Source: an uncultured Pseudomonadota bacterium (GTDB lineage Bacteria > Pseudomonadota > Gammaproteobacteria > Burkholderiales > SG8-39). Taken from it: DNA of 15,063 bases. The position numbers were made by a program, and so were the translations under genes. The notes under the pieces are model-generated. The model saw only the letters and a list, made by a program, of their open reading frames with translations, made no database searches and was not told the origin of the DNA. Below are positions 7,586-14,943 of the stretch, piece after piece. The stretch lies in the NCBI GenBank assembly GCA_903909415.1, contig CAIVVS010000006.1:1-15063 (forward strand). Reading direction: 5' to 3'. The number at the start of each line of letters is the position of its first letter. Positions within the stretch are counted from its first letter, which is position 1.

Positions 7586-7620
7586 GGGGCGGCGGGACGC
7601 GCGCCCGCGAGGGACGTGTA

Positions 7621-8619
7621 TCAGGCCTCTCCGCGCGGATCGCGCGACATCAACTCGCGCACCGCCGCTGCCGGCGCGAGCCGGCCGTCCAGCACGGCGC
7701 ACACCGCCTGGGTCACCGGCATGTCCACCGACGATGCCTGCGCCAGGCGCAGCACCTCGTGCGCGGTGTTCACCCCCTCGGCCACGTGGCCCAGTTGCGC
7801 CAGCGCCTGCGACAGGGGCAGTCCGCCCGCCAGCAGCAGCCCGACGCGGCGGTTGCGCGACAGGTCGCCGGTGCAGGTAAGGATCAGGTCACCCATGCCG
7901 GTGAGTCCGGTGAAGGTATCGGGCTGGGCGCCGAGCGCCACGCCGAGCCGGCGGATCTCCGCCAGGCCGCGCGTGATCAGGGCCGCGCGCGCATTCAGCC
8001 CGAGTTCGAGACCGTCGCAGATGCCGGTGGCGATGGCGAGCACGTTCTTTACCGCGCCGCCCGTCTCCACGCCCACCAGGTCGGTGGAAAAGTACACCCG
8101 CAGCGCCGCATCGTTCAGTTCCCGCGCGGTGTCGCGTGCGAAGGCCGCATCGCGCGAAGCCAGGGTCAGCGCGGTGGGCTGGCCACGCGCAACCTCCAGC
8201 GCGAAACTCGGCCCGCTCAGCGCGCCGGAGGGCGCGTCGGCGCCGGCCACCTCGTCCACGACCTGATGCGGAAGCCGCGCTGAACCACGCTCGAAGCCCT
8301 TGCACGCCCACAGGATGGGCAGCGCACTGCCACCCGCACCCCGGCGTTCGCGCAGCGAGGTGACCGCCTCGCGCAAGCCGGCCACCGGCGTGGCGAGCAG
8401 GGCCAGCGAAGCCCCGTCGAGCGCCGCCCTCGCGTCCGCGGTGACCTGGACCGGTTCCGGCAGCGCCACTTCGGGCAGGTAGCGCGCATTCACCCGGGTG
8501 GCTAGCATGGCCTGCGCCTGCGCGGCGTCCCGGGCGCACAAGGCAACCCGGTGGCGGCGCGACAAGGCGATGGCCAGGGCCGTGCCCCAGGCGCCCGCGC
8601 CGAGGATGGCGACCTTCAT
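7621..8619 (-). CDS. gpsA: Glycerol-3-phosphate dehydrogenase [NAD(P)+]
   Basis: Cytosolic enzyme that reduces dihydroxyacetone phosphate to sn-glycerol 3-phosphate, the backbone precursor of phospholipids. The 332-residue product has the N-terminal dinucleotide motif [12 protein letters not shown] (5-16), WACKGFE with Lys107 (104-110), [16 protein letters not shown] (135-150), the catalytic Lys191 in [10 protein letters not shown] (187-196), [14 protein letters not shown] (209-222) and [20 protein letters not shown] (238-257). Length and motifs are typical. It is the last gene of the minus-strand set beginning with the rhodanese gene, 45 bp after the SH3-like gene. The secB-gpsA link is widely conserved in proteobacteria. 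Confidence 0.97.
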   Translation of the reverse strand: MKVAILGAGAWGTALAIALSRRHRVALCARDAAQAQAMLATRVNARYLPEVALPEPVQVTADARAALDGASLALLATPVAGLREAVTSLRERRGAGGSALPILWACKGFERGSARLPHQVVDEVAGADAPSGALSGPSFALEVARGQPTALTLASRDAAFARDTARELNDAALRVYFSTDLVGVETGGAVKNVLAIATGICDGLELGLNARAALITRGLAEIRRLGVALGAQPDTFTGLTGMGDLILTCTGDLSRNRRVGLLLAGGLPLSQALAQLGHVAEGVNTAHEVLRLAQASSVDMPVTQAVCAVLDGRLAPAAAVRELMSRDPRGEA

Positions 8620-8664
8620 GCGTTGCGGTTCATCGCGGGACGGCCGGCGGGTGGCCGCGCTCGG

Positions 8665-9150
8665 CTACAGGCCCCAGACCGCGGCCACGCGCATGAACCC
8701 GGTGGATCCGTCGCGGTGACGCACGCGCACCCAGCCCGCCGGTCCTGCCTCGGCCAGGTCGAGCGCGATGCCGGGCTGCGCGCGGAACGCCACCGGCGCC
8801 TGGTCTTCCGCGCGCTCGCGCACCTCGACCGGCGCATCGCCGGCCCTGCCGCGGACCAGCACCGTGCGCTGCTCGGACAACGCCTTCTTCTCGACCCAGA
8901 ACAGGTCGCCCGCGATGTCACGCACCTTCATCCAGCCATCGATGTTCACCACCACTTCCACCGGATAGTGGCGGGTCGCGACAAACACCTTCTTGGAGCG
9001 GGCCGAGGGCGCGTCATACAGCACCACGCCGTCGGCGGCAATGGAGCGGAACTCCGCGGCAACAGCCGGGCCGGCGCCGAGCAGCGCCAGCACCAGCGGC
9101 AGGACGCGGCTGCAGGCCCAGCGGGTGGCCGATCCCGGGCGCCGCGCCAT
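8665..9150 (-). CDS. Exported protein with two bacterial SH3-like domains
   Basis: A 161-residue secreted protein; function unknown. It opens with a signal peptide: basic start MARRPGSATR, hydrophobic core VLPLVLALLGAG, likely cleavage after AVAA (res. 32). Two SH3b-like modules follow. The first is about 35-97, with VLYDAPSARSKKVFVATR and VVVNIDGWMKVRDIAGDLFWV; the second is about 106-158, with VEVRERAEDQAPVAFRAQPG and GWVRVRHRDGSTGFM. Such modules often bind peptidoglycan or protein partners in the envelope. ATG at 9150 is preferred because it leaves 19 bp after secB and a normal signal peptide; an ATG at 9210 would overlap secB by 41 bp. The placement between secB and gpsA is unlike E. coli. 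Confidence 0.8.
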   Translation of the reverse strand: MARRPGSATRWACSRVLPLVLALLGAGPAVAAEFRSIAADGVVLYDAPSARSKKVFVATRHYPVEVVVNIDGWMKVRDIAGDLFWVEKKALSEQRTVLVRGRAGDAPVEVRERAEDQAPVAFRAQPGIALDLAEAGPAGWVRVRHRDGSTGFMRVAAVWGL

Positions 9151-9169
9151 CGCTCGCGCGCCCACGGGG

Positions 9170-9649
9170 TCAGTGCGCGATCTGGATGCGCGGGCCGTCA
9201 TCGCCGCCACCCGCTGCCTGCTGCTCGGCCAGGCGCTGCTGGTACAGGGTCTCGAAACTCACAGGCTGCAGCACCACCGGCGGGAAGCCGGCACGGGTGA
9301 CCGCGTCCGAGATCGCCTCGCGCGCATAGGGGAACAGCGTGTTCGGGCAGACGATGCCGAGGATGGGCCCGATGCTGTCTTCCGGAATGTTGCGAATCTG
9401 GAAGATGCCGGCCTGCGTCACCTCGACCAGGAACAGCGTCTTGTCCTCGGACTTGGCCGACACGGTGATGATCAGTGCGACCTCGAACATCGCCTCGTTG
9501 ATCGCCGTCACCTGGTGCTCGATCTGTACCTCGAGTTGCGGCTGCTCGGGCTGCATGAACACCTGCGGCGCGCCGGGAACCTCGAGGGACATGTCCTTGA
9601 CGTAGAGTTTCTCGATGGAAAAGACCATCTGCTGGGTATCGTCGCTCAC
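9170..9649 (-). CDS. secB: Protein-export chaperone SecB
   Basis: Tetrameric cytosolic chaperone that holds preproteins unfolded and delivers them to SecA. The 159-residue product shows the typical SecB order: FSIEKLYVKDMSLEVPGAPQ (10-29), a middle strand region with EVALIITVSAKSED and LFLVEVTQAGIFQI, the family hallmark GIVCPNTLFPYARE (98-111), and FPPVVLQPVSFETLYQQR (122-139). The start is GTG at 9649, with GGAG six bases upstream. It lies 86 bp after grxC, a gap holding an inverted repeat, and 19 bp before the SH3-like gene. Confidence 0.97.
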   Translation of the reverse strand: MSDDTQQMVFSIEKLYVKDMSLEVPGAPQVFMQPEQPQLEVQIEHQVTAINEAMFEVALIITVSAKSEDKTLFLVEVTQAGIFQIRNIPEDSIGPILGIVCPNTLFPYAREAISDAVTRAGFPPVVLQPVSFETLYQQRLAEQQAAGGGDDGPRIQIAH

Positions 9650-9666
9650 TGTGGCTCCGGAAGTTG

Positions 9667-9687
9667 GGCGCGCGCTCGCGGCGCGCC
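9667..9687 (-). promoter_or_regulatory. Inverted repeat in the grxC-secB gap
   Basis: A perfect 7-bp inverted repeat, GGCGCGC and GCGCGCC, flanks a 7-base loop and ends 17 nt before the secB GTG on the minus strand. No T-run follows, so it is not a good terminator. It might fold in the secB leader or mark an mRNA processing point. The sequence is very GC-rich, so chance formation is plausible. Confidence 0.35.
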
Positions 9688-9735
9688 GTGGGTAAGTCGG
9701 GAAATCGTTCGGGTGTCGCGTGGCCGGGCGGCCTG

Positions 9736-9996
9736 TCAGCCCGCGCCCAGAAGCGGCGCCAGGCCGCCGTCCCGGTCCAGCGCAACGAGGTCATCGCAGC
9801 CGCCGACGTGCGTGTCGCCCACGAAGATCTGCGGCACCGTGCGCCGGCCGGAACGCGCCATCATCTCGGCCCGGCGCCCGGGTTCGGCGTCCAGGTCGAT
9901 GATCTCGGGCTGCGCGCCCCGCTCGCGCAACAGGCGCTCGGCGCGCTGGCAGTAGGGACACCAGCCGGTTGCATACATCAGGACGTGCGCAGCCAT
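9736..9996 (-). CDS. grxC: Glutaredoxin 3 (GrxC)
   Basis: Small cytosolic thiol-disulfide oxidoreductase that uses glutathione to reduce disulfides and mixed disulfides. The 86-residue protein has the dithiol active site GWCPYCQRA (Cys13 and Cys16), the cis-proline loop RTVPQIFVG (52-60, Pro55) and the glutathione-binding HVGGCDDL (63-70); an extra Cys in that last motif is also found in some GrxC proteins. Length matches E. coli Grx3 (83). ATG at 9996 lies 7 bp after the rhodanese stop, and GAGG overlapping that stop serves as ribosome site, so the two genes are almost certainly one transcript. Confidence 0.95.
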   Translation of the reverse strand: MAAHVLMYATGWCPYCQRAERLLRERGAQPEIIDLDAEPGRRAEMMARSGRRTVPQIFVGDTHVGGCDDLVALDRDGGLAPLLGAG

Positions 9997-10003
9997 CGCA
10001 GCC

Positions 10004-10411
10004 TCAGGAAGTCAGGGGCAACCCGGCCTCGGACCAGGCCTTGATGCCGCCATTCAGGTTGTACACGCGGGTGAAACCGCCCTTGCGCAACACCGCGGCG
10101 GCCGAGCCGGACCGGCTGCCGGTCTCGCAATGCACGATCACCGGCTTGTCCTTGTGGCGCGACAGTTCGCCCAGCTTGTCGGCGAGGCCGCCCAGCGGCA
10201 GGTTCTTCGCGTTCAGCACGTGGCGCTTGGCGAACTCGGCGGGCTCGCGCACGTCCAGCATCAGCGCGTCTTCCTTGTTGATCATCACCGTGGCCTCCAG
10301 CGTGGTGACCCAGGGGCCGCCGGACGAGCGGCGCACCTGCGGCCACAGCAGCATGCCGCCGGACACGAAGGCGATCAGGATTAGCCAGATGTTGTCGAGT
10401 ACGAATTTCAT
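10004..10411 (-). CDS. Membrane-anchored rhodanese-like sulfurtransferase (YibN type)
   Basis: A 135-residue protein with one N-terminal membrane helix (about 4-24, [19 protein letters not shown]) and a single rhodanese domain. The domain shows [18 protein letters not shown] (48-65), the active-site loop HCETGSRS (94-101) with Cys95, and [10 protein letters not shown] (117-126). By family it moves sulfur or binds reactive thiols at the membrane; the physiological substrate is unknown. The arrangement rhodanese-grxC-secB matches E. coli yibN-grxC-secB. ATG at 10411 gives the family-like N-terminus; the frame is open further upstream, but that part resembles leader sequence. It is the first gene of this minus-strand operon. 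Confidence 0.9.
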   Translation of the reverse strand: MKFVLDNIWLILIAFVSGGMLLWPQVRRSSGGPWVTTLEATVMINKEDALMLDVREPAEFAKRHVLNAKNLPLGGLADKLGELSRHKDKPVIVHCETGSRSGSAAAVLRKGGFTRVYNLNGGIKAWSEAGLPLTS

Positions 10412-10501
10412 GGTTCTCAGGGCGCCTTGCGGATAGGGATGCCGGTGTGTGGATGCCGACCCCGGACCGCTGGCGCTCGGTGCCCGGGGTGACTGATCCG
10501 A

Positions 10502-10508
10502 TATTATA
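10502..10508. promoter_or_regulatory. Shared near-symmetric -10 element for divergent rhodanese and gpmA operons
   Basis: The only AT-rich spot in the 173-bp divergent gap. The minus strand reads a perfect TATAAT (10508-10503) and the plus strand reads TATTAT (10502-10507), offset by one base. Start sites would fall near 10496 (minus) and 10514 (plus), giving leaders of about 85 and 70 nt. I see no good -35 on either side, so the call rests on the -10 alone. Confidence 0.45.
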
Positions 10509-10584
10509 CGGGGCCCGGTGGACGGCACGCACGACAGCACGATGCACGCCGCCACACCAACCGCAAAGGCAGCCCGGAAATACC

Positions 10585-11334
10585 ATGCACAAAGTCGTCC
10601 TACTGCGCCACGGCGAGTCCGTCTGGAACCGCGAGAACCGCTTCACAGGCTGGACCGACGTGGACCTGTCCGAACAGGGCCTGCTGGAGGCGCGTGCCGC
10701 CGGCCGCCTGCTGCGCGCCGAGGGCTACGACTTCGACATGGCATTCACGTCGGTGCTGCGCCGCGCGATCCGCACGCTCTGGATCACGCTGGAGGAACTC
10801 GACAGGATGTGGATCCCCGTGCACCACTCCTGGCGCCTGAACGAGCGCCACTACGGGGCACTGCAGGGCCTCAACAAGGCCGAGACCGCCGCGAAGTTCG
10901 GCGACGACCAGGTCAAGGTCTGGCGCCGCAGCTACGACACCCCGCCGCCCGCCCTCGAACCGGGCGACGAGCGCTCCCCCGAGGGCGACCCGCGCTATGC
11001 AACGCTCACGCCGGCCGAACTGCCCATGACCGAGTGCCTCAAGGACACGGTCGCGCGCTTCGTGCCCTACTGGAACGGATCCATCGTGCCCCAGGTGCGC
11101 GCCGGCAAGCGCGTGGTGATCGCGGCGCACGGCAACTCGCTGCGCGCGTTGATCAAGTACCTCGACCAGGTGTCCGACCAGGACATCGTCGAGCTCAACA
11201 TCCCGACAGCCCGCCCGCTCGTCTACGAACTGGACGATGCGATGCGCCCGATCCGCCACTATTACCTGGGCGACCAGGCGGAGATCGAGAAGGCCGCCAA
11301 GGCGGTGGCGGCCCAAGCCGGAAAGCGCGCCTGA
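10585..11334 (+). CDS. gpmA: 2,3-bisphosphoglycerate-dependent phosphoglycerate mutase
   Basis: Cytosolic glycolysis/gluconeogenesis enzyme interconverting 3- and 2-phosphoglycerate through a phosphohistidine. The 249-residue length is typical of the cofactor-dependent family. Visible are [20 protein letters not shown] (6-25) with the phosphorylated His9, [10 protein letters not shown] (55-64), [16 protein letters not shown] (85-100) with catalytic Glu87, and the second catalytic histidine in [14 protein letters not shown] (180-193, His182). ATG at 10585 is chosen because the motif starts directly after it; the longer open frame upstream is not family-like. The ribosome site is weak. It is first in the plus-strand operon with envC and ctpA. 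Confidence 0.97.
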   Translation: MHKVVLLRHGESVWNRENRFTGWTDVDLSEQGLLEARAAGRLLRAEGYDFDMAFTSVLRRAIRTLWITLEELDRMWIPVHHSWRLNERHYGALQGLNKAETAAKFGDDQVKVWRRSYDTPPPALEPGDERSPEGDPRYATLTPAELPMTECLKDTVARFVPYWNGSIVPQVRAGKRVVIAAHGNSLRALIKYLDQVSDQDIVELNIPTARPLVYELDDAMRPIRHYYLGDQAEIEKAAKAVAAQAGKRA

Positions 11335-11414
11335 GCGGCGGCCCTGCCCCCGCCAGGCCGGCGCGTACGGCGTCGGCGCCGCCACGGCGCCTGCCGGCAC
11401 TGGCCTTCCGGGCC

Positions 11415-12617
11415 ATGCTTGCCGTGCTGCTGGGCTGCCCGTCCGGTGCAGCGCTGGCCCAAGGGGCGGCGCAGAAGCAGGCCCAGGCCAAGGAAAGCGC
11501 GGCCGACAAGGCGGACCTCGACGCGCTGCGCGCGCGCATCGAAAAGCTCAAGGGCGACATCGCCTCGTCCGAGGAGACGCGCAACGAGGCGCGCGATTCC
11601 CTGCGCGAGTCCGAGCGCGCCATATCGGCGGCCAACCGCATGCTGCGCGAACTGTCCTCCCAGCGCGACTCGGCGCGTGCCGAGCTGAAGGCGGCGGCCT
11701 CGCAGCGCCAGGACATCGAGGCAGACCTGGAACGGCGCCGCGAGGGCCTGTCGCGGCTGCTGGCCGCGCGCTACGTGCATGGCACCAGCGGCTACGCCAA
11801 GCTGCTGCTGTCGGGCGAGGACCCCAACCACATCGCGCGCGAGCTTCACTATTTCGGCTACGTGTCGCGCGCGCAGGCCGATTTCATCCGCATCCTGCGC
11901 ACCAGCGCGGAACGCCTGCGCGAGCTGGAGCAGAACACGCGCGAAAAGACCACAGAACTGGCCGGCATCGAGGCCGGCAACAGGCGCGAGCGCGCCGAGC
12001 TCGTGCGGCGCCAGGGCGAGCGCCGCAAGGTGCTGGATGCCGCCTCCGAACGGGTCCGGCTGCAGCAGCGCGAGGTCAAGGTCCTGGAGCGCGACGAAGC
12101 CCGCCTCACCCGCCTGGTGCAGGAACTCGTTCGGGCGATCGCGCCGGTGCCGGGCAAGGCTGGACGGCGCAACGAGCGCCTGCCCGAGGCCGCCACGGGA
12201 GCCGCCGCCGGCGACGGGGCCTTCGACCGGCTGCGCGGACTGCTGCGCCTGCCGATAAAGGGGGAACTTGTCGGCCGGTTCGGGGGTCAACGTGAGGGTG
12301 GCGGGCCGTCCTGGAAAGGACTGTTCATCCGCGGCCAGACCGGGCAGGAAGTCCGGGCGGTCGCGGCAGGGCGGGTGGTGTTCGCCGACTGGATGCGCGG
12401 TTTCGGCAACCTGCTGGTGGTCGACCACGGCAGCGGCTATCTGACCATCTACGGGAACAACGAAGCCGTACTGAAGCAGGTAGGCGATGCGGTGAAGGGC
12501 GGCGACGTGGTGGCGACGGTCGGCGCGAGCGGTGGCAACGCGGATTCCGGTCTATACTTTGAAATGCGCCATGAAGGCAAGGCGCTGGACCCCCTCAAGT
12601 GGGTGTCCCTGAAGTAG
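11415..12617 (+). CDS. envC: Murein hydrolase activator EnvC family protein (degenerate LytM domain)
   Basis: A 400-residue (from this ATG) periplasmic division factor. In E. coli, EnvC with FtsEX activates the amidases AmiA and AmiB for daughter-cell separation. Order: signal peptide core (1-16, ending ALAQG), long charged coiled coils (about 30-120 and 150-240), a low-complexity linker, and a C-terminal LytM fold (about 280-400). The fold lacks the zinc ligands: SWKGLFI (299-305) stands where HxxxD would be and GLYFEMR (379-385) replaces HxH, as in E. coli EnvC, so it is an activator rather than an enzyme. ATG at 11415 has no ribosome site and gives a signal peptide without basic residues; in-frame CTG codons at 11391 or 11331 could be the true start. 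Confidence 0.9.
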   Translation: MLAVLLGCPSGAALAQGAAQKQAQAKESAADKADLDALRARIEKLKGDIASSEETRNEARDSLRESERAISAANRMLRELSSQRDSARAELKAAASQRQDIEADLERRREGLSRLLAARYVHGTSGYAKLLLSGEDPNHIARELHYFGYVSRAQADFIRILRTSAERLRELEQNTREKTTELAGIEAGNRRERAELVRRQGERRKVLDAASERVRLQQREVKVLERDEARLTRLVQELVRAIAPVPGKAGRRNERLPEAATGAAAGDGAFDRLRGLLRLPIKGELVGRFGGQREGGGPSWKGLFIRGQTGQEVRAVAAGRVVFADWMRGFGNLLVVDHGSGYLTIYGNNEAVLKQVGDAVKGGDVVATVGASGGNADSGLYFEMRHEGKALDPLKWVSLK

Positions 12618-12670
12618 GATCAGTCCGCAAGCCCTTGTTTTCCATGTGACTTGTCCCGGGAGCTGTTCCC

Positions 12671-14092
12671 ATGATCTCCAAGTTCAAATCCGCCAGCCTG
12701 GTGATGGCTGGCGTCCTCGCGGGCGTGCTGCTGTCGCTCAATTTCTCGGCCAGCGCCCAGCGCGAGACCACGCGCCTGCCGCTGCCGGTGGAAGAACTGC
12801 GCGCCTTCGCGGAGGTGTTCGGCGCGATCAAGGCGGGATACGTAGAGCCGGTCGAGGACAAGCGCCTGATCACCGAAGCCATCAACGGCATGCTGTCGGG
12901 CCTGGATCCGCATTCGGCCTACCTCGACACCGAGGCATTCAAGGAGCTGCAGGTCGGCACGCAGGGCGAGTTCGGCGGCCTGGGCATCGAAGTGGGCATG
13001 GAAGACGGCTTCGTCAAGGTGGTGTCCCCGATCGAGGACACGCCCGCGTTCCGCGCCGGCCTCAAGCCCGGCGACCTGATCATCAAGCTCGATGACACGC
13101 CGGTGAAGGGCATGAGCCTGAACGACGCGGTCAAGCGCATGCGCGGCAAGCCGAAGGCGCCGATCCGCCTGACCATCGTGCGCAAGGGCGAGTCCAAGCC
13201 CTTCGAGGTCACGCTGATCCGCGACGTGATCCGGGTGCAGAGCGTCAAGTCCAAGATGATCGAGCCGGGCTACGGCTGGGTGCGCGTGTCCCAGTTCCAG
13301 GAACACACCGGCGAGAACCTCGCGCGCCACATCACGCAGCTCTACAAGGACGGTCCGCTCAAGGGCCTGATCCTCGACCTGCGCAACGACCCGGGCGGCC
13401 TGCTCAACGGCGCGGTCGGCATCTCCGCCGCGTTCCTGCCGGCCAGGGCGCTGGTGGTGAGCACCGACGGCCGCACCGAGGACGCGCGCCGCAAGTTCGT
13501 CGCCGCGCCCGAGGACTACCTGCGTGGCAGCCGCGAGGACTACCTCAAGGGCCTGCCCGCCGCGGTGAAGAACGTGCCCATGGTGGTGCTGGTCAACGGC
13601 GGCTCGGCTTCGGCCTCGGAGATCGTCGCCGGCGCCCTGCAGGACCACAAGCGCGCCACCATCATCGGCACGCAGACCTTCGGCAAGGGCTCGGTGCAGA
13701 CCATCATGCCGCTGGGCAACTCCACCGCCATCAAGCTGACCACGGCGCGCTACTACACGCCGCTGGGCCGCTCGATCCAGGCCAAGGGCATCGTTCCCGA
13801 CATCGTGGTCGAGGACCCCACCTCGCCGTCCTCGCGGGTGCGCGAGGCCGACCTGGCCAAGCACCTGGGCAACGACAAGGACAAGGCCGGCGCCCAGCCG
13901 GACCGCGAGCGCGCGCAGATGCAGCGCCCGCCGGCCGACGAGGGCGCCAACGCCAAGCCGCTGGAGTTCGCGTCGGACGCGGACTTCCAGTTCCAGCAGG
14001 CGGTGAACTTCCTCAAGGGCAAGCCGGTGCAACAGCCGCCGGTGCAGGCCTCTGCCGCGCCCGCCGCCGGCGCGGACGCCAAGAAGAACTGA
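12671..14092 (+). CDS. ctpA: C-terminal processing peptidase, S41 family (CtpA/Prc-like)
   Basis: An exported serine protease of 473 residues that trims or degrades envelope proteins from their C-termini; relatives regulate peptidoglycan hydrolases. A signal or anchor segment (about 8-30, ending SASAQ) is followed by an N-terminal helical domain and a PDZ domain (about 97-172, with GEFGGLGIEVG and PAFRAGLKPGDLIIKLDD). The catalytic core contains LILDLRNDPGGLL (233-245), NGGSASASEIVAGALQD (309-325) and GTQTFGKGSVQT (333-344). Ser314 and Lys339 form the expected Ser/Lys dyad with the family's 25-residue spacing. The C-terminus is Pro/Ala/Lys-rich low complexity. GGGAG lies 8 bases before the ATG. 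It follows envC by 53 bp, probably in the same operon. Confidence 0.95.
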   Translation: MISKFKSASLVMAGVLAGVLLSLNFSASAQRETTRLPLPVEELRAFAEVFGAIKAGYVEPVEDKRLITEAINGMLSGLDPHSAYLDTEAFKELQVGTQGEFGGLGIEVGMEDGFVKVVSPIEDTPAFRAGLKPGDLIIKLDDTPVKGMSLNDAVKRMRGKPKAPIRLTIVRKGESKPFEVTLIRDVIRVQSVKSKMIEPGYGWVRVSQFQEHTGENLARHITQLYKDGPLKGLILDLRNDPGGLLNGAVGISAAFLPARALVVSTDGRTEDARRKFVAAPEDYLRGSREDYLKGLPAAVKNVPMVVLVNGGSASASEIVAGALQDHKRATIIGTQTFGKGSVQTIMPLGNSTAIKLTTARYYTPLGRSIQAKGIVPDIVVEDPTSPSSRVREADLAKHLGNDKDKAGAQPDRERAQMQRPPADEGANAKPLEFASDADFQFQQAVNFLKGKPVQQPPVQASAAPAAGADAKKN

Positions 14093-14122
14093 TCCCCGCG
14101 AGGGGAACAGCGACGCGGGGAT
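14092..14122 (+). promoter_or_regulatory. Perfect inverted repeat covering the moeB start
   Basis: ATCCCCGCG (14092-14100) and CGCGGGGAT (14114-14122) are exact reverse complements around a 13-base loop. The left arm begins on the last base of the ctpA stop codon and the right arm includes the first two bases of the moeB ATG (14121). A purine-rich AGGGGA sits in the loop. The structure could hide the moeB start until a ribosome finishing ctpA opens it. Confidence 0.6.
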
Positions 14123-14885
14123 GAACGACGGGCAGCTGCTGCGCTACTCGCGCCACCTGCTGCTGGACGAGTTCGGCGTCGAGGCCCAGGAGACCCTGCT
14201 CGGCTCGCATGCGCTGGTGATAGGCGCGGGGGGGCTGGGCTCTCCCGCCGCCATGTACCTCGCCTCGGCAGGCGTAGGCCGCATCACCCTGGCCGATGCC
14301 GACACGGTGGACCTGACGAACCTGCAGCGCCAGATCCTGCACGCGAGCGACTCGGTGGGCCGGCCCAAGGTCGAGTCCGGGCGCGACACGCTGGCGCGCA
14401 TCAACCCGGAAGTCGCGGTCATCGCGCTGCAGGCCCGGGCAGAAGGCGCGCTGCTCGACGAGCTGGTCGTCGGCGCCGACGTGGTGCTGGACTGCTGCGA
14501 CAACTTCGCCACCCGGCATGCGGTGAACCGCGCCTGCGTCCGTGCCGGCAAGCCGCTGGTGTCCGGCGCGGCGCTGCGCTTCGACGGGCAGGTAGCGGTG
14601 TTCGATCCGCGCGATCCGGCCAGCCCCTGCTATGAGTGCCTGTTCCCGGCCGAGGGCGAGTTCGAGGAGATGCGCTGCGCGGTGATGGGGGTGTTCGCAC
14701 CGCTCACCGGCATCATCGGCACCATGCAGGCGGCCGAGGCGATCAAGTGCCTGACCGGCGTGGGCCGGACGCTCGCAGGGCGCCTGCTGCTGCTGGATGC
14801 GCTCAGCATGGAGTGGCGTTCGATGCGCGTGCCGCGCGATCCGGCCTGCCGCGTCTGCGGGGCGGGACACGCCCACGCCGGCTGA
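14121..14885 (+). CDS. moeB: E1-like adenylyltransferase, MoeB/ThiF/HesA family
   Basis: A 254-residue ATP-dependent enzyme that adenylates the C-terminal glycine of a small sulfur-carrier protein: MoaD in molybdopterin synthesis (MoeB) or ThiS in thiamine synthesis (ThiF). It shows the nucleotide-binding ALVIGAGGLGSPAAMYLASAG (31-51), ADTVDLTNLQRQILH (60-74) with the conserved Arg70, DCCDNFATRHAVN (124-136), and the structural zinc pairs Cys170/Cys173 (CYEC) and Cys243/Cys246 (CRVC). Cys186 is a candidate for the thioester-type cysteine. Length favours MoeB or ThiF without a C-terminal rhodanese domain; the two cannot be separated from sequence alone. It begins 28 bp after ctpA within an inverted repeat and is followed by a terminator. 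Confidence 0.88.
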   Translation: MNDGQLLRYSRHLLLDEFGVEAQETLLGSHALVIGAGGLGSPAAMYLASAGVGRITLADADTVDLTNLQRQILHASDSVGRPKVESGRDTLARINPEVAVIALQARAEGALLDELVVGADVVLDCCDNFATRHAVNRACVRAGKPLVSGAALRFDGQVAVFDPRDPASPCYECLFPAEGEFEEMRCAVMGVFAPLTGIIGTMQAAEAIKCLTGVGRTLAGRLLLLDALSMEWRSMRVPRDPACRVCGAGHAHAG

Positions 14886-14903
14886 ACCGGCCAAAAAGGC
14901 CTC

Positions 14904-14926
14904 AAAACAGCCTAAGCGGCTGTTTT
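14904..14926. terminator. Bidirectional Rho-independent terminator between moeB and slmA
   Basis: AAAACAGCC (14904-14912) and GGCTGTTTT (14918-14926) are perfect reverse complements around the 5-base loop TAAGC. On the plus strand the stem ends in TTTT followed by AATTGAATAATTTT; on the minus strand it likewise ends in TTTT. It lies between two convergent genes and would serve both. It stands out sharply from the GC-rich surroundings. Confidence 0.88.
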
Positions 14927-14943
14927 AATTGAATAATTTTCAA

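Noticed and set aside
7586..7620. Possible terminator between convergent trmL and gpsA
   Set aside because: Only a 5-bp GCGGG/CCCGC pairing is seen, with no T-run on either side; too weak in this GC content.
12620..14032. 470-codon minus-strand open frame opposite ctpA
   Set aside because: It mirrors the ctpA reading frame exactly and shows no domain; the S41 protease motifs on the plus strand settle the coding strand.
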